Below, piece after piece: positions 14,821 through 25,537 of a stretch of 64,000 nucleotides of DNA. The DNA is from Siphonodentalium dalli (lineage: Eukaryota > Mollusca > Scaphopoda > Gadilida > Siphonodentaliidae): assembly GCA_032622095.1 (NCBI GenBank), contig CP136061.1:10803287-10867286 (forward strand). Reading direction: 5' to 3'. The notes under the pieces are model-generated. The model did not search any database. It was not told the DNA's origin and saw only the letters and a program-made list of their open reading frames with translations. The position numbers were made by a program, and so were the translations under genes. The stretch's first letter is position 1. Every line of letters begins with the position of its first letter.

Positions 14821-16210
14821 AAATGTATCATATTGGAATCCGTGGGGAAATTCTTGCTTGGTTTAGGAATTATCTCTCTTGTAGAACTCAATGTACAGTT
14901 ATACATGGATATTATTCTTCCGCTGTTCCGGCCGGAGTCCCTCAAGGGTCAGTCTTAGGACCTCTTTTGTTCAATATTTTCATTAATGATCTTGTAGATG
15001 GAATTGAATCAAATATTAGACTTTATGCAGATGATACTTCTCTATTTGTTTCTGTAGAAGATGATGAGATAGCAGCTAAAATGATAAATCGCGACCTCAA
15101 TAGAATAGGGCAGTGAGCAACCATGTGGCAAGTAAAATTTAGCTCAGCAAAAACAGAAACTATGAACATAGGTCAATCCAGTCCAGATACGCATTGTCCT
15201 TTGTACATCTTGGGTGAAGAAATTTGTGAAGTCGAAAAACACAAACATCTAGGTCTTTTATTCCATATTAGTGGCTCCTGGGATATCCATGTACAAAGTT
15301 TGTTTGAAAAAATTAAGTCCCATGATAAATTGCTTACGTAGTCTTATATACAAGTTACCCAGACAAGCACTGAATAGCCTATATAAGTCGTTTATTCTTC
15401 CAGTTTTTGAATATGCAGATGTCATTTGGGATAATTGTTCATTAGGATCTGCTGGTGATCTGGAATCATTACAATTGGACGCATTGAGAACCATCAGTGG
15501 CATTATTAGGGGGACAAGTTATTCCTTGCTATATCAAGAAACAGGCTATGTTCCACTTCAAGAGAGACGTTTGATGAGGAAAACAATAAATAATGATGCA
15601 TAAGGCCATAAACCATAAATGTCCTATGTATATATCTTTACAAATTCCTAGAAGAGTTTCAGAAATTAGTGATTACTCTTTAAGGGATGCTGATGATATT
15701 TCCAAATATGAATACATCAGCAAACCATTAAAGAGTTATCTAAACTCATTTTTTCCTTCTGGTATTGAATTATGGAACACTTCAAGTTCAATAATACGTT
15801 CAAGTAGCTCGATTTCACAAATTAAATATGAATTTCGTCGAAATGAGCATATCGTTCCTAAATATTATTGTGCAGGCACAAGATCAAATCAAATAATTCA
15901 TTCAAATCTTAGAGTAGGCTGTAGTGATCTTAATGCACATATGTTTGATCGATTTCTTACAGAGGATTGTTCTTGTAGATGTGGCTATTTTTATGAAGAT
16001 TCTGAACATTATTTTATGCATTGTGCATTATTTATTAGTCAACGGGCAGTTATGTTTAGTTCACTTAATAACATGAATGTGGATATAAATATTAATAGCT
16101 TACTTTATGGAAAAAATTCTGTCAGTGATGCAACAAATAATCTTATCTTTAATATTGTCCATTTATACTTCGAATCTACCAAGCGGTTTAATTCAAAATC
16201 TTTAATATAA
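14821..16210 (+). pseudogene. Reverse transcriptase remnant (jockey/CR1-like LINE ORF2, C-terminal half)
   Basis: Seen in sequence: after truncation the frame enters RT at [15 protein letters not shown], then motif B ([13 protein letters not shown]), then motif C with an intact YADD at 15024-15035. A TGA at 15114-15116 sits where related proteins usually have Trp (IGQ-stop-ATMW), so it is probably a TGG-to-TGA nonsense change. The reading frame shifts near 15310-15330 (LFEKIK to PMINCLRSL) and again near 15590 (RKTI to MMHKAINHKCP). The last piece (15593-16210) includes LRVGCSDLNAHMFDRFL and a Cys/His cluster (Cys126, 128, 130, His139, Cys144 of that piece), matching the C-terminal zinc-knuckle region of many invertebrate LINEs. 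One stop and two frameshifts mean no functional protein. Family level (jockey/CR1 group) is inferred from motif style. Confidence 0.88.
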
Positions 16211-16505
16211 TACAATCAAGCCTGATTTGAATAAGTACATCTATTGCTTGCTGTATCATCTCTCCACACCATAGCCCTGCCGTCCCCCAAGTACATCTCT
16301 ATGGTAATTAATTGTTTGATCCCAACCAGAGGCCGCCCTCATTTTCTGCCGAGCAATGAATTGTTATGTTGTTTCATTTTTCTTATTTCACCTTGTATAT
16401 GATCACGTGTTTTTCTAATGTTGACTATTGGTTTTTGGGTCTGGTCTTATATAGGTTTTCCTGTTGACCGGACCCAGTGCTCTGTTAATATGACATTTAT
16501 GCACA

Positions 16506-16511
16506 AATAAA
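16506..16511 (+). promoter_or_regulatory. Polyadenylation signal AATAAA of the LINE
   Basis: AATAAA followed by ctttatttacaaaaa, 15 bp before the point where the satellite resumes. Position and spacing fit the 3' end of a LINE transcript. Confidence 0.6.
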
Positions 16512-16526
16512 CTTTATTTACAAAAA

Positions 16527-16574
16527 CAGAAAGACGCATCATTCTATGAGCATGATGTCACAGAAAGACGCATT
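16527..16574. repeat. 36-bp satellite, right stub after the LINE
   Basis: Just over one monomer (cagaaagacgcatcattcta, then a shortened tgagcatgatgtcacagaaa copy) continues the array beyond the LINE, then grades into unique sequence at about 16575. Confidence 0.88.
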
Positions 16575-16698
16575 GAAAATACAACTTCGAACACGATTAT
16601 TGGGTCCCGATCAAATAATGCGACATTTATATTTATTGCAATTCCGGAATCGGAAACGGAATAACGCACGACTTCCTGAAATGTTTTTTTGCGTTGTC
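16575..16698. other. Unique sequence
   Basis: Short non-repeated stretch between the satellite stub and the TTAA-ended element. No gene seen. Confidence 0.6.
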
Positions 16699-16726
16699 TT
16701 AAGGTGATGTGAAGCACCCCGGTAGG

Positions 16727-16799
16727 TAGTCCAAGTCTTCTTGTACTAAAACCAGCTAAGATATTGGGATGGCGATGCTGGCGTTTAGTCCAAGACCGC
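16727..16799 (+). repeat. Left 73-bp terminal inverted repeat
   Basis: Exact reverse complement of 17820-17892. Starts tagtccaag and ends tccaagaccgc. Confidence 0.92.
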
Positions 16800-17819
16800 T
16801 TGCATACCAATCCTACCACATGAGTTACGCCCACGATCTGTGGCGGGAATTTGTGGTGTATTTTACTCGATTTACCTAGCAAATCAATACATGATGCTAT
16901 ACACATCGGAAAGGCTTACATCTAATGGTCATAATGGTGTATAATAATCTAACTTTAATGTTAAATTACACATAGAATATTCCGGTTGATTGCCACAAAC
17001 ATCGATTTGTTTCTCTGTTTGTTTACGTTTTAACCGAAAGCCGAAGTGGTCCGAATAAGTTCGGCATAATCCGCTGTTTGTTCTGGGAATTCTACTTTCC
17101 GTTTCTATATATAGCGCGGGTTTTCCGAACAAAAATGGCGAAAACCGATCGCCCGAAAGTCCAGTTTTCTATGTGCTTTCAGAACAATTCCCGCACTAAA
17201 AACTTAATGACATAATGGAGGATCAGAACGGTAGTTTTGTTGACAATTATCGCAAGCAACTTGTCAAAATTGGAGCAAATTAGATCTCTTGTGTCTGACT
17301 TGCCATGCGTGTGGTGTGCATTTTGACATCTGTGTTGATAAAATAATCGGAGAACCGAATCACACAGTTTCGAAATATAGTTCTTCCGTTTTAGTGGGAC
17401 TTTTCAAACTTAAGGTTCATTTATTTAGTGTATTACATTTATATCTCCAATGTTTAATTAATCTATTTATTATTTTATTTATTGACACACATAATTACGA
17501 TTACAATGGAGAATTCATCGTAATTTGCGTTGTTGTCCAAAATCTACGGAATATTTTCAACGGAAAATGCCGAACACAGTTCGCGAGGTCAACCGAGTTC
17601 GCATACTTTTAAAAAATTGTAAACATTGAGGTAAATGTCTCTTTTCGCATTAAATTACCGTTTTAAATTCACAACTGATGTGGGTTTCAGATAAAATAGC
17701 ATGTCTTCTGCGGAAAATATCCGTTTATTGTCGCAATTGTGATATTTTATTTCATATAATTGTGGTTTTATTTGAGCGGGTCACTAACGCTTAAGCCGTG
17801 TCATAAGCGAGCATATAGG

Positions 17820-17892
17820 GCGGTCTTGGACTAAACGCCAGCATCGCCATCCCAATATCTTAGCTGGTTTTAGTACAAGAAGACTTGGACTA
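17820..17892 (-). repeat. Right 73-bp terminal inverted repeat
   Basis: Exact reverse complement of 16727-16799. Starts gcggtcttgga and ends cttggacta. Confidence 0.92.
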
Positions 17893-18247
17893 CCCGGTAG
17901 GGTGATGAAATATAAATGGAGAATAATCTTGTTCAAAGTAGTAATTTTTACAAATATTATCTCCAAATTGACAACAAACAATCATCCTTATATATTAATT
18001 AAAGGCAGTGACTCTTGGTTGCGAAATCGTTTTCTTTAGTTTATCGTCGATATATGCGTCCCGAATCGAGTGGTAAAGATTTACATTTGAACGTAGTTCA
18101 GACGATGTTTTCTATGGAGTGGTATGGTCGATTTGCAGCAGATTTCCGGCGATGTTAGTAGAATGGTACATACCTCCAGTTGGCATAGCAGCTGGATACT
18201 AACTGATCAGTTTCACGCACCCGAACAAGTACATAATATGTCTTTAA

Positions 18248-20945
18248 CATTGTCCAACTTTTTTAAAATTCACACCCTGCTATGTCAGTGTATTAGTCCA
18301 GTGAATTTATGAGAAAAAATGCCTAACCCGGAACTAATTGCAACAGAATTTTTTTTTGCTGGAATAAGTACATAAACCCTCCAAATACTAAAAATTTCTT
18401 GAAATGAAATAAATTTGGGGAAATTTGGTCAAATCATCAATTTATGGATTTTCATGGATGTATATAAAAACAATCAAATTCACAAATCCTACAAATAGCA
18501 TGTGTATTGTGTCGACCTCAATTCCTAAACCCAGTACTGAAAACCAGTCCCAGATTCATTACGTATTTTTCGAGTTGTGTGCCTTCAAAAACGCGAGTTT
18601 ACCTGATTTCGGCCCATTTTCGGAGCCTCAATTTCGAAGAATGAGTCAAAATGCCTTATTTATGATTAATTATTTTTTTTTAAACTAGAGCAAACTGAAG
18701 GGATTTTTCAGTGTTATAGTAATTTCCTCACTAGATTAAACACAAAATATGATTTATGTACATCTATAATTAAGAAGAAGATTATATTCTCAAACAAAAT
18801 GTGTGTTCCATTGTATGGACTTAGCCAATTTTGCCTCTGACACTGAACGTGTGTGATGAAATGCAATATTTGAGGTCATGTAACTCAATAATTTAATACC
18901 CATAACCCATGCTTTTCTTACATGAATACATGCAATCCGAAATTTGGGCTTATGGTATAGAAAAATTTATATGACGTAATTCACCTGTGCTTAATGTACA
19001 GACAACCTGTGTCCGTGCGTCTGGGTCCTATAAGTAACCAAACACGTTAGGAAATCTTCAGCGAATGTTTTCGAGATACCCCTTACCAAATTATGTATAC
19101 ATTATTTGGGGGTTAGAACGAGACATGTCCGTGTACTGGTATTTTCAGCGTGTATCTTGATAGGAAGGTGCGGATGGAATTAGAGCCCAGCGGAAATTTG
19201 ATCTACACGACATCAAAGTGATTTAGTGATTTGATTCTGCTCCAGATATTCGTTTTCTATTTGCCTATAACACGTGTCACTGTGTCGGCGTTTGCCTCTT
19301 TTGTGTAATCAGATCTTTACCGATTTATTCAAAACTCAAATGTTGAACGCGATAAACCACCAACAAAGAGCGCAGATAAACGGATTTGATGTGACGATCT
19401 TAGCCCTCGCGTCTTAAGATACTTGGCTTCCACTCAGCTCTATACGCAACTTCATACATTCTGAATAGCCCTCGCGTCATAAGATGCTTGACTTCCACTC
19501 AGCTCTACATCACTACATATATTCTGAATTGCAATCGCATCTTATGATGTAACTGGCCAAAACTGCGCCACTCTAACCGACTCTAACCCCACTCTAACCG
19601 ACTCCCAGGTTGTGTTCGCTTTCCTGTTACAATTTTATAATGACTCCGAAAATATATTTATCGACGCTGCATTTACAAAGCGCTGGTTAATACTTGCAGG
19701 CGCACGCCCTCCTCTATAATTCCCGTGTATTACATCAAACAGGAGCATCACTATATTGGATATCGCTGTCATCAGGACAAATTATATTCAATCATATATG
19801 CTTGTTTTTGTTTGCTTGTTATAAATTTAAAAATTTCCTTATTGGTCAATTTTTCATGTTGAATTTATGACAATAAACTATCTATGTTCTAACCCTATCA
19901 TACGAGTAATTATCGCTCCTGGAAGCACTATTACAATTTGTCACGTGGCAGTCACCTCAAATATGGATAAACATCACATTCAAACTTTTCGTTCTGATTA
20001 ATTATCTGTATTGCCTTCCAGAGCACAACAGTAACAAAAAATCGAATACAAGTGTATCATTACCTTTTACCTCCAAAATACTAATAATAGCTAATTATAT
20101 TAGCACTAGCGACAATTATGTTGTGACATTCTTTAAATACATATTTCCTCAGCCAAGAGACAACCCCGATCTAGCCCGATAATCTCTGGATGGCATATTA
20201 TATAGCTCAAAACTTGTGACCATATAAATACGTTTGTATCGTCATCTTGATTTCATGTGTATTGTAATATTGTATCGGGAGCGAGGCTTCATAAGTTGCA
20301 CAAACGTGTGCCCCAATCCCTTTAGTATATTATGCAAATAAAATATGTTTCAAGTCAAATCAAGCACTATTATGCCGGTACTTTAGGTGTGATCACGGGC
20401 TCAAGCTTCCTTATATACGTGGTACAATGAATTGTATGTATTCACCTAATGCGCATAAACGCTCTTTAAAAACACTTCTTCGAATATTTCCGTTATTTCG
20501 TCAAAAACACTTCTTCTCATACAAATCGCCGTTATTTAGTAAATTAACATTCTTTATAGAGTTATTGCCCTTCATATTAAATATGAAGCTAACATGCAGG
20601 ATTAGCTATACATGTCGTCAGTTAGTGGACAATCCCAAGCTCGCGTGCCACGCGTGGTCGGATTGTCCATTAATTAAAGAACATTTTAGGTACGGATTGT
20701 CCGTTTATAAATGGCCAATCCTTGAAGAATTGCCTGATGTATTACGAGCCGAACAGGATTTCCTATATCCGTGATTTCATTGGAATTGCTTCGGGAATAT
20801 AACTGAATGTGATCGAGTTAGACATTTACATGACACATATCATATTATAAGTCATTTCCTTGTTGCCTGGAGAATCAATAATGGCATCTAACTCAATTAA
20901 TGTACGGAGAGTTCGTCTTTCACCCAACGAAAATCCAACACCCAA
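18248..20945. other. Unique, AT-rich, gene-free stretch
   Basis: Largest stretch without an obvious array. It contains a diverged direct duplication of about 65 bp (tagccctcgcgtcttaagat at about 19401 and tagccctcgcgtcataagat at about 19467) and a short ctctaaccgact repeat near 19575. An open frame of 115 codons at 20427-20774 has no recognisable domain and is not called a gene. No RNA gene was recognised. Confidence 0.6.
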
Positions 20946-20949
20946 CAGC

Positions 20950-21685
20950 CCCCGCCACCCACTGACTGACAGATATTACTAAATCATACAGCCCCGGCCA
21001 TCCAGTGACTGGTAGATCTTATTAAATCGTACAGCCCCCGCCACCAATGACTGATAGATCTTACCAAATCGTATAGCCCCCGCCACCCAGTGACTGATAG
21101 ATCTTACTAAATCGTACCGCGCCACCCAGTGACTGATAGATCTTACTAAATCGTACCGCGCCACCCAGTGACTAATATATATTACTAAATCGTACAGCCC
21201 CCGCCACCCAGTGACTGATAGATCTTACTAAATAGTACAGCCCCCGCCACCCAGTGACTGATAGATCTTACTAAATCGTACCGCCACCCAGTGACTGGTA
21301 GATCTTACCAAATCGTACCGCCACCCAGTGACTGATAGATCTTACTAAATCGTACAGCCCCCGCCACCCAGTGACTGATAGATCTTACTAAATCGTACCG
21401 CCACCCAGTGACTGATAGATCTTACTAAATAATACAGCCCCCCGCCACCCAGTGACTGATAGATCTTACTAAATCGTACAGCCCCGCCACCCAGTGACTG
21501 ATAGATCTTACTAAATCGTACCGCCACCCAGTGACTGATAGATCTTACTAAATCGTACAGCCCTCCACCACACAGTGACTGATAGCTCTTACTAAATCGT
21601 ACAGCCACCGCCACCCAGTGACTGATAGATCTTACTAAATCGTACCGCCACCCAGTGACTGATAGATCTTACTAAATCGTACCAC
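20950..21685. repeat. 37/43-bp tandem array
   Basis: About 18 copies of gccacccagtgactgataga followed by tcttactaaatcgtac, in a 43-bp form with an extra agcccc and a 37-bp form without it. The two lengths alternate irregularly. Open frames on the minus strand are by-products. Confidence 0.93.
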
Positions 21686-21754
21686 GAATCTATACTCTGG
21701 CTACGCTCGTGGATATCATGGTCCACCAGTTCAGAAGTTGTGACATTTTGTTAA
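21686..21754. other. Spacer with a short hairpin
   Basis: About 70 bp between two arrays, including ccacgaatc...gctcgtgg, which can pair as a small stem-loop. Confidence 0.5.
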
Positions 21755-22400
21755 GTTTAAGGCCCCGGGCCCCACTCCTTGATCGATAGGTCTTACTTCT
21801 CCGCCCTCGGGCCCCACTCCGTGATATATAGGTCTTACCTCTCCGCCCCCAGGCTTCACTCCGTGATCTATAGGTCTTACCTCTCCGCCCCCATGCAGGC
21901 TCCACTCCGTGATATATGGGTCTTACCTCTCTGCCCCCACGCTCCACTCCGTGATCTATAGGTCTTACCTCTCCGCCCTCTCGACCCACTCCGTGATCTA
22001 TAGGTCTTACCTCTCCGCCCCACGCTCCACTCCGTGATCTATAGGTCTTACCTCTCCACCCTCGGGCCCCACTCCGTGATCTATAGGTCTTACCTCTCCG
22101 CCCCCATGCAGGCTCCACTCCGTGATATATGGGTCTTACCTCTCTGCCCCCACGCTCCACTCCGTGATCTATAGGTCTTACCTCTCCGCCCTCTCGACCC
22201 ACTCCGTGATCTATAGGTCTTACCTCTCCGCCCCCACGCTCCACTCCGTGATCTATAGGTCTTACCTCTCCACCCTCGGCCCCCGCTCCGTGATATATAG
22301 GTCTTACCTCTCCGCCCCCAGTCTCCACTCCGTGATCGATAGGTCTTACCTCTCCGGACTTCGGGCCAAGCTTTGGAGCGCATCGATGTAGTGTCGCATA
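21755..22400. repeat. ~42-bp tandem array
   Basis: About 15 copies of cactccgtgatctataggtc followed by ttacctctccgcccccacgct, with C-rich variable ends. A block of several units containing the rare ccatgcagg variant recurs (about 21892 and 22103). The bipartite layout resembles the preceding array (see findings). Confidence 0.92.
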
Positions 22401-23310
22401 GTTATTAGCATTCTCCCACACACCCCTGATCTATAAGTCTTACCTCTCCGCCATCGGGCCCACACCGTTATCGATAGGTCTTACCTCTCCGGACTTCGGG
22501 CGAAGCTTTGGGGCTCATCGATGTAGTGCCGCATACTTATTGGCATCCCCCCGTGATATATAGGTCTTACTTCTCCGGACTTCGGGCGAAGCTTTGGGGC
22601 TCATCGATGTAGTGCCGCATACTTATTAGCATCCTCCCCCGTGATATACAGGTCTTAACCTCGGGACTTCGGGACAAGCTTTGGAACTCATATAGTATTG
22701 CATAATTATTAGCATCCCCCCGTGATCTATATGTCTATAGGTCTTACCTCTCCGGACCCCCCCCCCCCCGGTGATATATAGCTCTTACCTCTCCGGACCC
22801 CCCCCCCCCCCGTGATATATAGGTCTTACCTCTCCGGACCCCCCCCCCCCGTGATATATAGGTCTTACCTCTCCGGACCCCCCCCCCGTGATATATAGGT
22901 CTTACCTCTCGGGACTTCGGAGCTCATGTAGTATGCATAATTATTAGCATTCTCCCTCCCCCCGATTATATATAGGTCTTACCTCTCCGGACTTCGGCCC
23001 AAGCTTTGGAGCTCATGTAGTATTGCATAATTATTAGCATCCCCCGTGATATATAGGTCTTAACTATCAGGGCCCCCCCCCCCGCGATATATTGGTCTTA
23101 CCGCTCCGGACTTCGTGCCAAGATTTGGAGCTCATGTAGTGTCGCATACTTATTAGCATCCCCACGTGATATATTGGTCTTACCTCTCCGGACTTCGGGC
23201 CAAGCTTTGTATCTCATGTAGTATTGCATAATTATTAGCATTCCCCCGAGATATATAGGTCTTACCTCTCCGGACTTCGGGCCAAGCTTTGGAGCTCATG
23301 TAGTGTCGCA
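22401..23310. repeat. Compound ~40/85-bp array with C tracts
   Basis: The cgtgatatataggtcttacc unit of the previous array alternates with a second module, ggacttcgggccaagctttg followed by gagctcatgtagtattgcat and aattattagcat, giving units of about 85 bp. Poly-C tracts of nine to thirteen bases sit at several joints between 22750 and 23090. Confidence 0.88.
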
Positions 23311-23432
23311 TATGAGCATTCGCCCAGCGGCTCTGGCAGCTGAACTTGTCGAAGCAATACCAACCACCTGTAAATTAATCAATAGTAACCTTAACACTTT
23401 CATGACTAGGGTTTCTTGGAATTTTGCGAAAA

Positions 23433-23511
23433 CCCTGTGCCAATGCATTCTCTTATATATGCTAGTCGTCAATATGGAGACTCGCATAAATAAGATAATG
23501 CACTGGCAGAG
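23433..23511. repeat. Short palindromic element, diverged copy
   Basis: Left arm ccctgtgccaatgcattctc continuing to tatatatgc; right arm gcataaataagataatgcac followed by tggcagag. The same arm words occur near 29264 and 29504-29568, so this is a dispersed hairpin element. Confidence 0.65.
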
Positions 23512-24024
23512 TGTCTTTAATGCCGTACCAGCGCAGCTCCCGTAATTAAAGGGTTAATCCATCCTGTACTAAGTGAATTCTCCAATCAATTATAAATTGG
23601 AATTGTGTATTATTCATGTGGAGGGATGCTCATGAAATATAAGCACACGGTGAACGGGCGGACAGACGGACGGACAGACGGACAGATAATACAACTGCAG
23701 AAGAATTCCAATTCATTGGTGGGAAATGTTCAGATAATAAGTTCAACCAGCGGCTTTTGAACAGCTGTTTGATACATGCTGGCATCGTTGGGGATAAAAT
23801 ATTTCAAGATTCAGAAATAAGAATGGCGACAGAAAAAGGAGGGTCGTAAACCAAATGGACTGATATATTTTTAAATAGTTTTATAGTCTAAGTTTCCTTT
23901 AACGTAAACCAGCTAGTGAAATCGGTAGGGATATATGGCTGAACAAGTAAATAAGTAAAGTTTCATGTCTATCAAGCTGATAACATTTTCCAGTTGGAGA
24001 CTTTTTCTTGGGTAGACCTGTAGG
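23512..24024. other. Spacer with ACGG/ACAG microsatellite and a repeat-family fragment
   Basis: Contains (ggacagacg)-type tetranucleotide repeats at about 23659-23689, weakly bracketed by inverted words (attggaatt near 23597 and aattccaat near 23705). At 23886-23935, tagtctaagt...aaaccagctagtgaaatcgg is a single relative of the arrays to its right. No gene seen. Confidence 0.55.
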
Positions 24025-24955
24025 TAGTCCAAAGTTCCATCGACGTAAACTAGACATTGAAAACTGTTCCAATGTTCCTTCGACGTAAATCAGAGAGTAA
24101 AAAACGGTTCCAATGTTCCGTCGACGTAAACCAGACAGTGAAATCGGTTCCAATGTTCCGTCGACGTAAACCAGACAGTGAAAACGGTTCCAAGGTTGCT
24201 TCGACGTATACCAGACAGAAAAAACGGTTCCAAGGTTCCGTCGACGTAAAGCAGACAGTGAAAACGGTTCCAAAGTTCCGTCGACGTAAAGCAGACAGTG
24301 AAAACGGTTCCAAAATGTCCCTTCGACGTAAACAAGACAGAACAAACGGTTCCAATGTTTCCTCGACGTAAACAAGACAGAAAAAAACGATCCCATGGTT
24401 CCGTTGACGTAAACCAGACAGTGAAAACGGTTCCAATGTTCCTTCGACGTAAATCAGAGAGTAAAAACGGTTTCAATGTTCCTTCGACGTTAACCAGACA
24501 GTGAGAACAGTACCAATGTTCCGTCGACGTAAACCAGACAGTGAGAACAGTTCCAATGTTCCTTCGACGTGAACCAGACAGTGAAAACGGTTCAATGCTC
24601 CGTCGACGTAAAACAGACAGTGAAAACGGTTCAAAGGTTCCGTCGACGTAAAACAGACAGTGAAAACGGTTCCATTGTTCCGTCGACGTAAAACCAGACG
24701 GTGAAAACGGTTCAATGCTCCGTCGACGTAAAACAGACAGTGAAAACGGTTCAATGATCCGTCGACGTAAAACAGACAGTGAAAACGGTTCAAAGGTTCC
24801 GTCGACGTAAAACAGACAATGAAAACGGTTCCTATGTTCCGTCGACGTAAAACCAGACGGCGAAAACGGTTCAATGCTCCGTCGACGTAAAACAGACAGT
24901 GAAAACGGTTCCTTAGGTTCCGTCGACGTAAAACAGACTGAAAACGGTTGGGTTA
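24025..24955 (+). repeat. 40-bp tandem array
   Basis: About 23 copies of cgacgtaaaccagacagtga followed by aaacggttccaatgttccgt. The array opens with tagtccaaagttcc, resembling the outer end of the Mutator-like terminal repeat at 16727. Because 40 is not divisible by three, minus-strand frames show a 40-residue period; these are by-products. Confidence 0.93.
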
Positions 24956-25010
24956 ATGCTGGTTTTACATCGAAATCCTCTGTATAAGCCTGACAATATC
25001 ATACTTTACT

Positions 25011-25313
25011 TTAAAGTGATGTTAAACACTCAAGTAGTGTGATCAAATAGCTATATTTTACAAATATTATATCCAAATTGACAACACACCGCCTCTCTTA
25101 TCATTTTATCGCCTATAGTTGCGTCCCGAATTTGAAAGTAAACATTTACATTTGAGCGCAGTTCAGACGATATTTTCATTGGAATGATGCGGTCGATTTG
25201 CTTCTGATTTTCGGTTATGTTAGTAGAATGCTTCATTTCCCCTGATGACATGGTGCCTGAGTAGTAATGTTACCAGTTTTACGTACCCGAACAAGTGCAT
25301 AATATGTCTTTAA
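25011..25313 (+). mobile_element. TTAA-ended MITE-like element, copy 2
   Basis: Begins TTAAAGTGATGTTAAACACT and ends ATAATATGTCTTTAA, 303 bp. The interior (aaatattatatccaaattga at about 25061, gttcagacga, atgttagtagaatg) matches copy 1 at about 17950-18170. This is the most complete uninterrupted copy in the window. Confidence 0.78.
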
Positions 25314-25537
25314 GTGGCGAGAGGTTTCGTCTCTTTTAATCGATGTTATCCCAGAAATCAATACCTGATACAATATACATCAGAAAGAGTGACATCTTAC
25401 AGTCATGTATTATATTATGATCTGTATTTCTTTGGTTGTGCTCAGAGAAGACTCGAACTGTTACAAACTAGAGTGATAAAATCAGTTCGTACTCTTTTGA
25501 AGTTATGTCAACATTGTAATAGAATCAATTGTTCATA
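25314..25537. other. Segment similar to the Mutator-like element interior
   Basis: The first 110 bp or so (gtggcgaga...aaatcaatacctgat...tcagaaagagtgacatct) align with about 16840-16950 inside the 16727-17892 element at what looks like roughly 70 percent identity by eye. No gene seen. Confidence 0.5.

Larger units (their letters stand above)
14821..16526 (+). mobile_element. 5'-truncated non-LTR retrotransposon inserted in the 36-bp satellite
   Basis: A 1.7-kb insertion carrying the C-terminal half of a LINE reverse-transcriptase protein, a 3' untranslated region of about 0.3 kb and an AATAAA signal near its end. The left junction follows the satellite bases tgtcaca; the right junction restarts the satellite at cagaaagacg, so one monomer is split with about 3 bp (aca) shared at the junctions. 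The right stub belongs to the same subfamily (GAAAGACG, TATGAG) as the array end on the left, which supports insertion rather than chance juxtaposition. 5' truncation is typical of target-primed reverse transcription. No endonuclease domain is present. Confidence 0.9.
16727..17892. mobile_element. Mutator-like non-autonomous TIR element
   Basis: The first 73 bp (16727-16799, starting tagtccaagtcttcttgtac) and the last 73 bp (17820-17892) are exact reverse complements. Immediately outside both ends lies the same 9-bp word cccggtagg (16718-16726 and 17893-17901). Long terminal inverted repeats with a 9-bp target duplication are characteristic of Mutator-like elements (established knowledge). 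The core of about 1 kb holds only short incidental frames and no transposase, so the copy is non-autonomous. The motif tagtccaag occurs at the outer edge of the terminal repeat and again near its inner edge. Confidence 0.82.
16699..18247 (+). mobile_element. TTAA-ended MITE-like element, copy 1 (host of a nested element)
   Basis: Starts TTAAGGTGATGTGAAGCA and ends ATAATATGTCTTTAA. With the inserted 16727-17892 element and one target duplication removed, it reads continuously across the junction and matches other copies at 25011-25313 and 25538-25670, and the minus-strand copy at 40734-40848. Consensus ends are TTAAAGTGATGTGAAACA and ATAATATGTCTTTAA, giving a short TTAAAG/CTTTAA terminal inverted repeat. 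No transposase is encoded. The TTAA ends recall piggyBac-type target choice, but the short terminal repeat does not allow a firm superfamily call. Confidence 0.72.

Noticed and set aside
12703-14958. Long frames on both strands in the 36-bp array (699, 744 and 385 codons)
   Set aside because: They are 12-residue periodic by-products of a unit divisible by three; overlapping frames on both strands cannot all be genes.
14814-16530. Long target-site duplication for the LINE
   Set aside because: Only about 3 bp (aca) is shared at the two junctions, and in a tandem repeat even that could be chance.
20427-20774. 115-codon open frame in unique DNA
   Set aside because: No recognisable domain, AT-rich, and length is within chance expectation.
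21690-22421. 243-codon minus-strand frame rich in Gly/Arg
   Set aside because: By-product of the 42-bp array, with competing frames on both strands.
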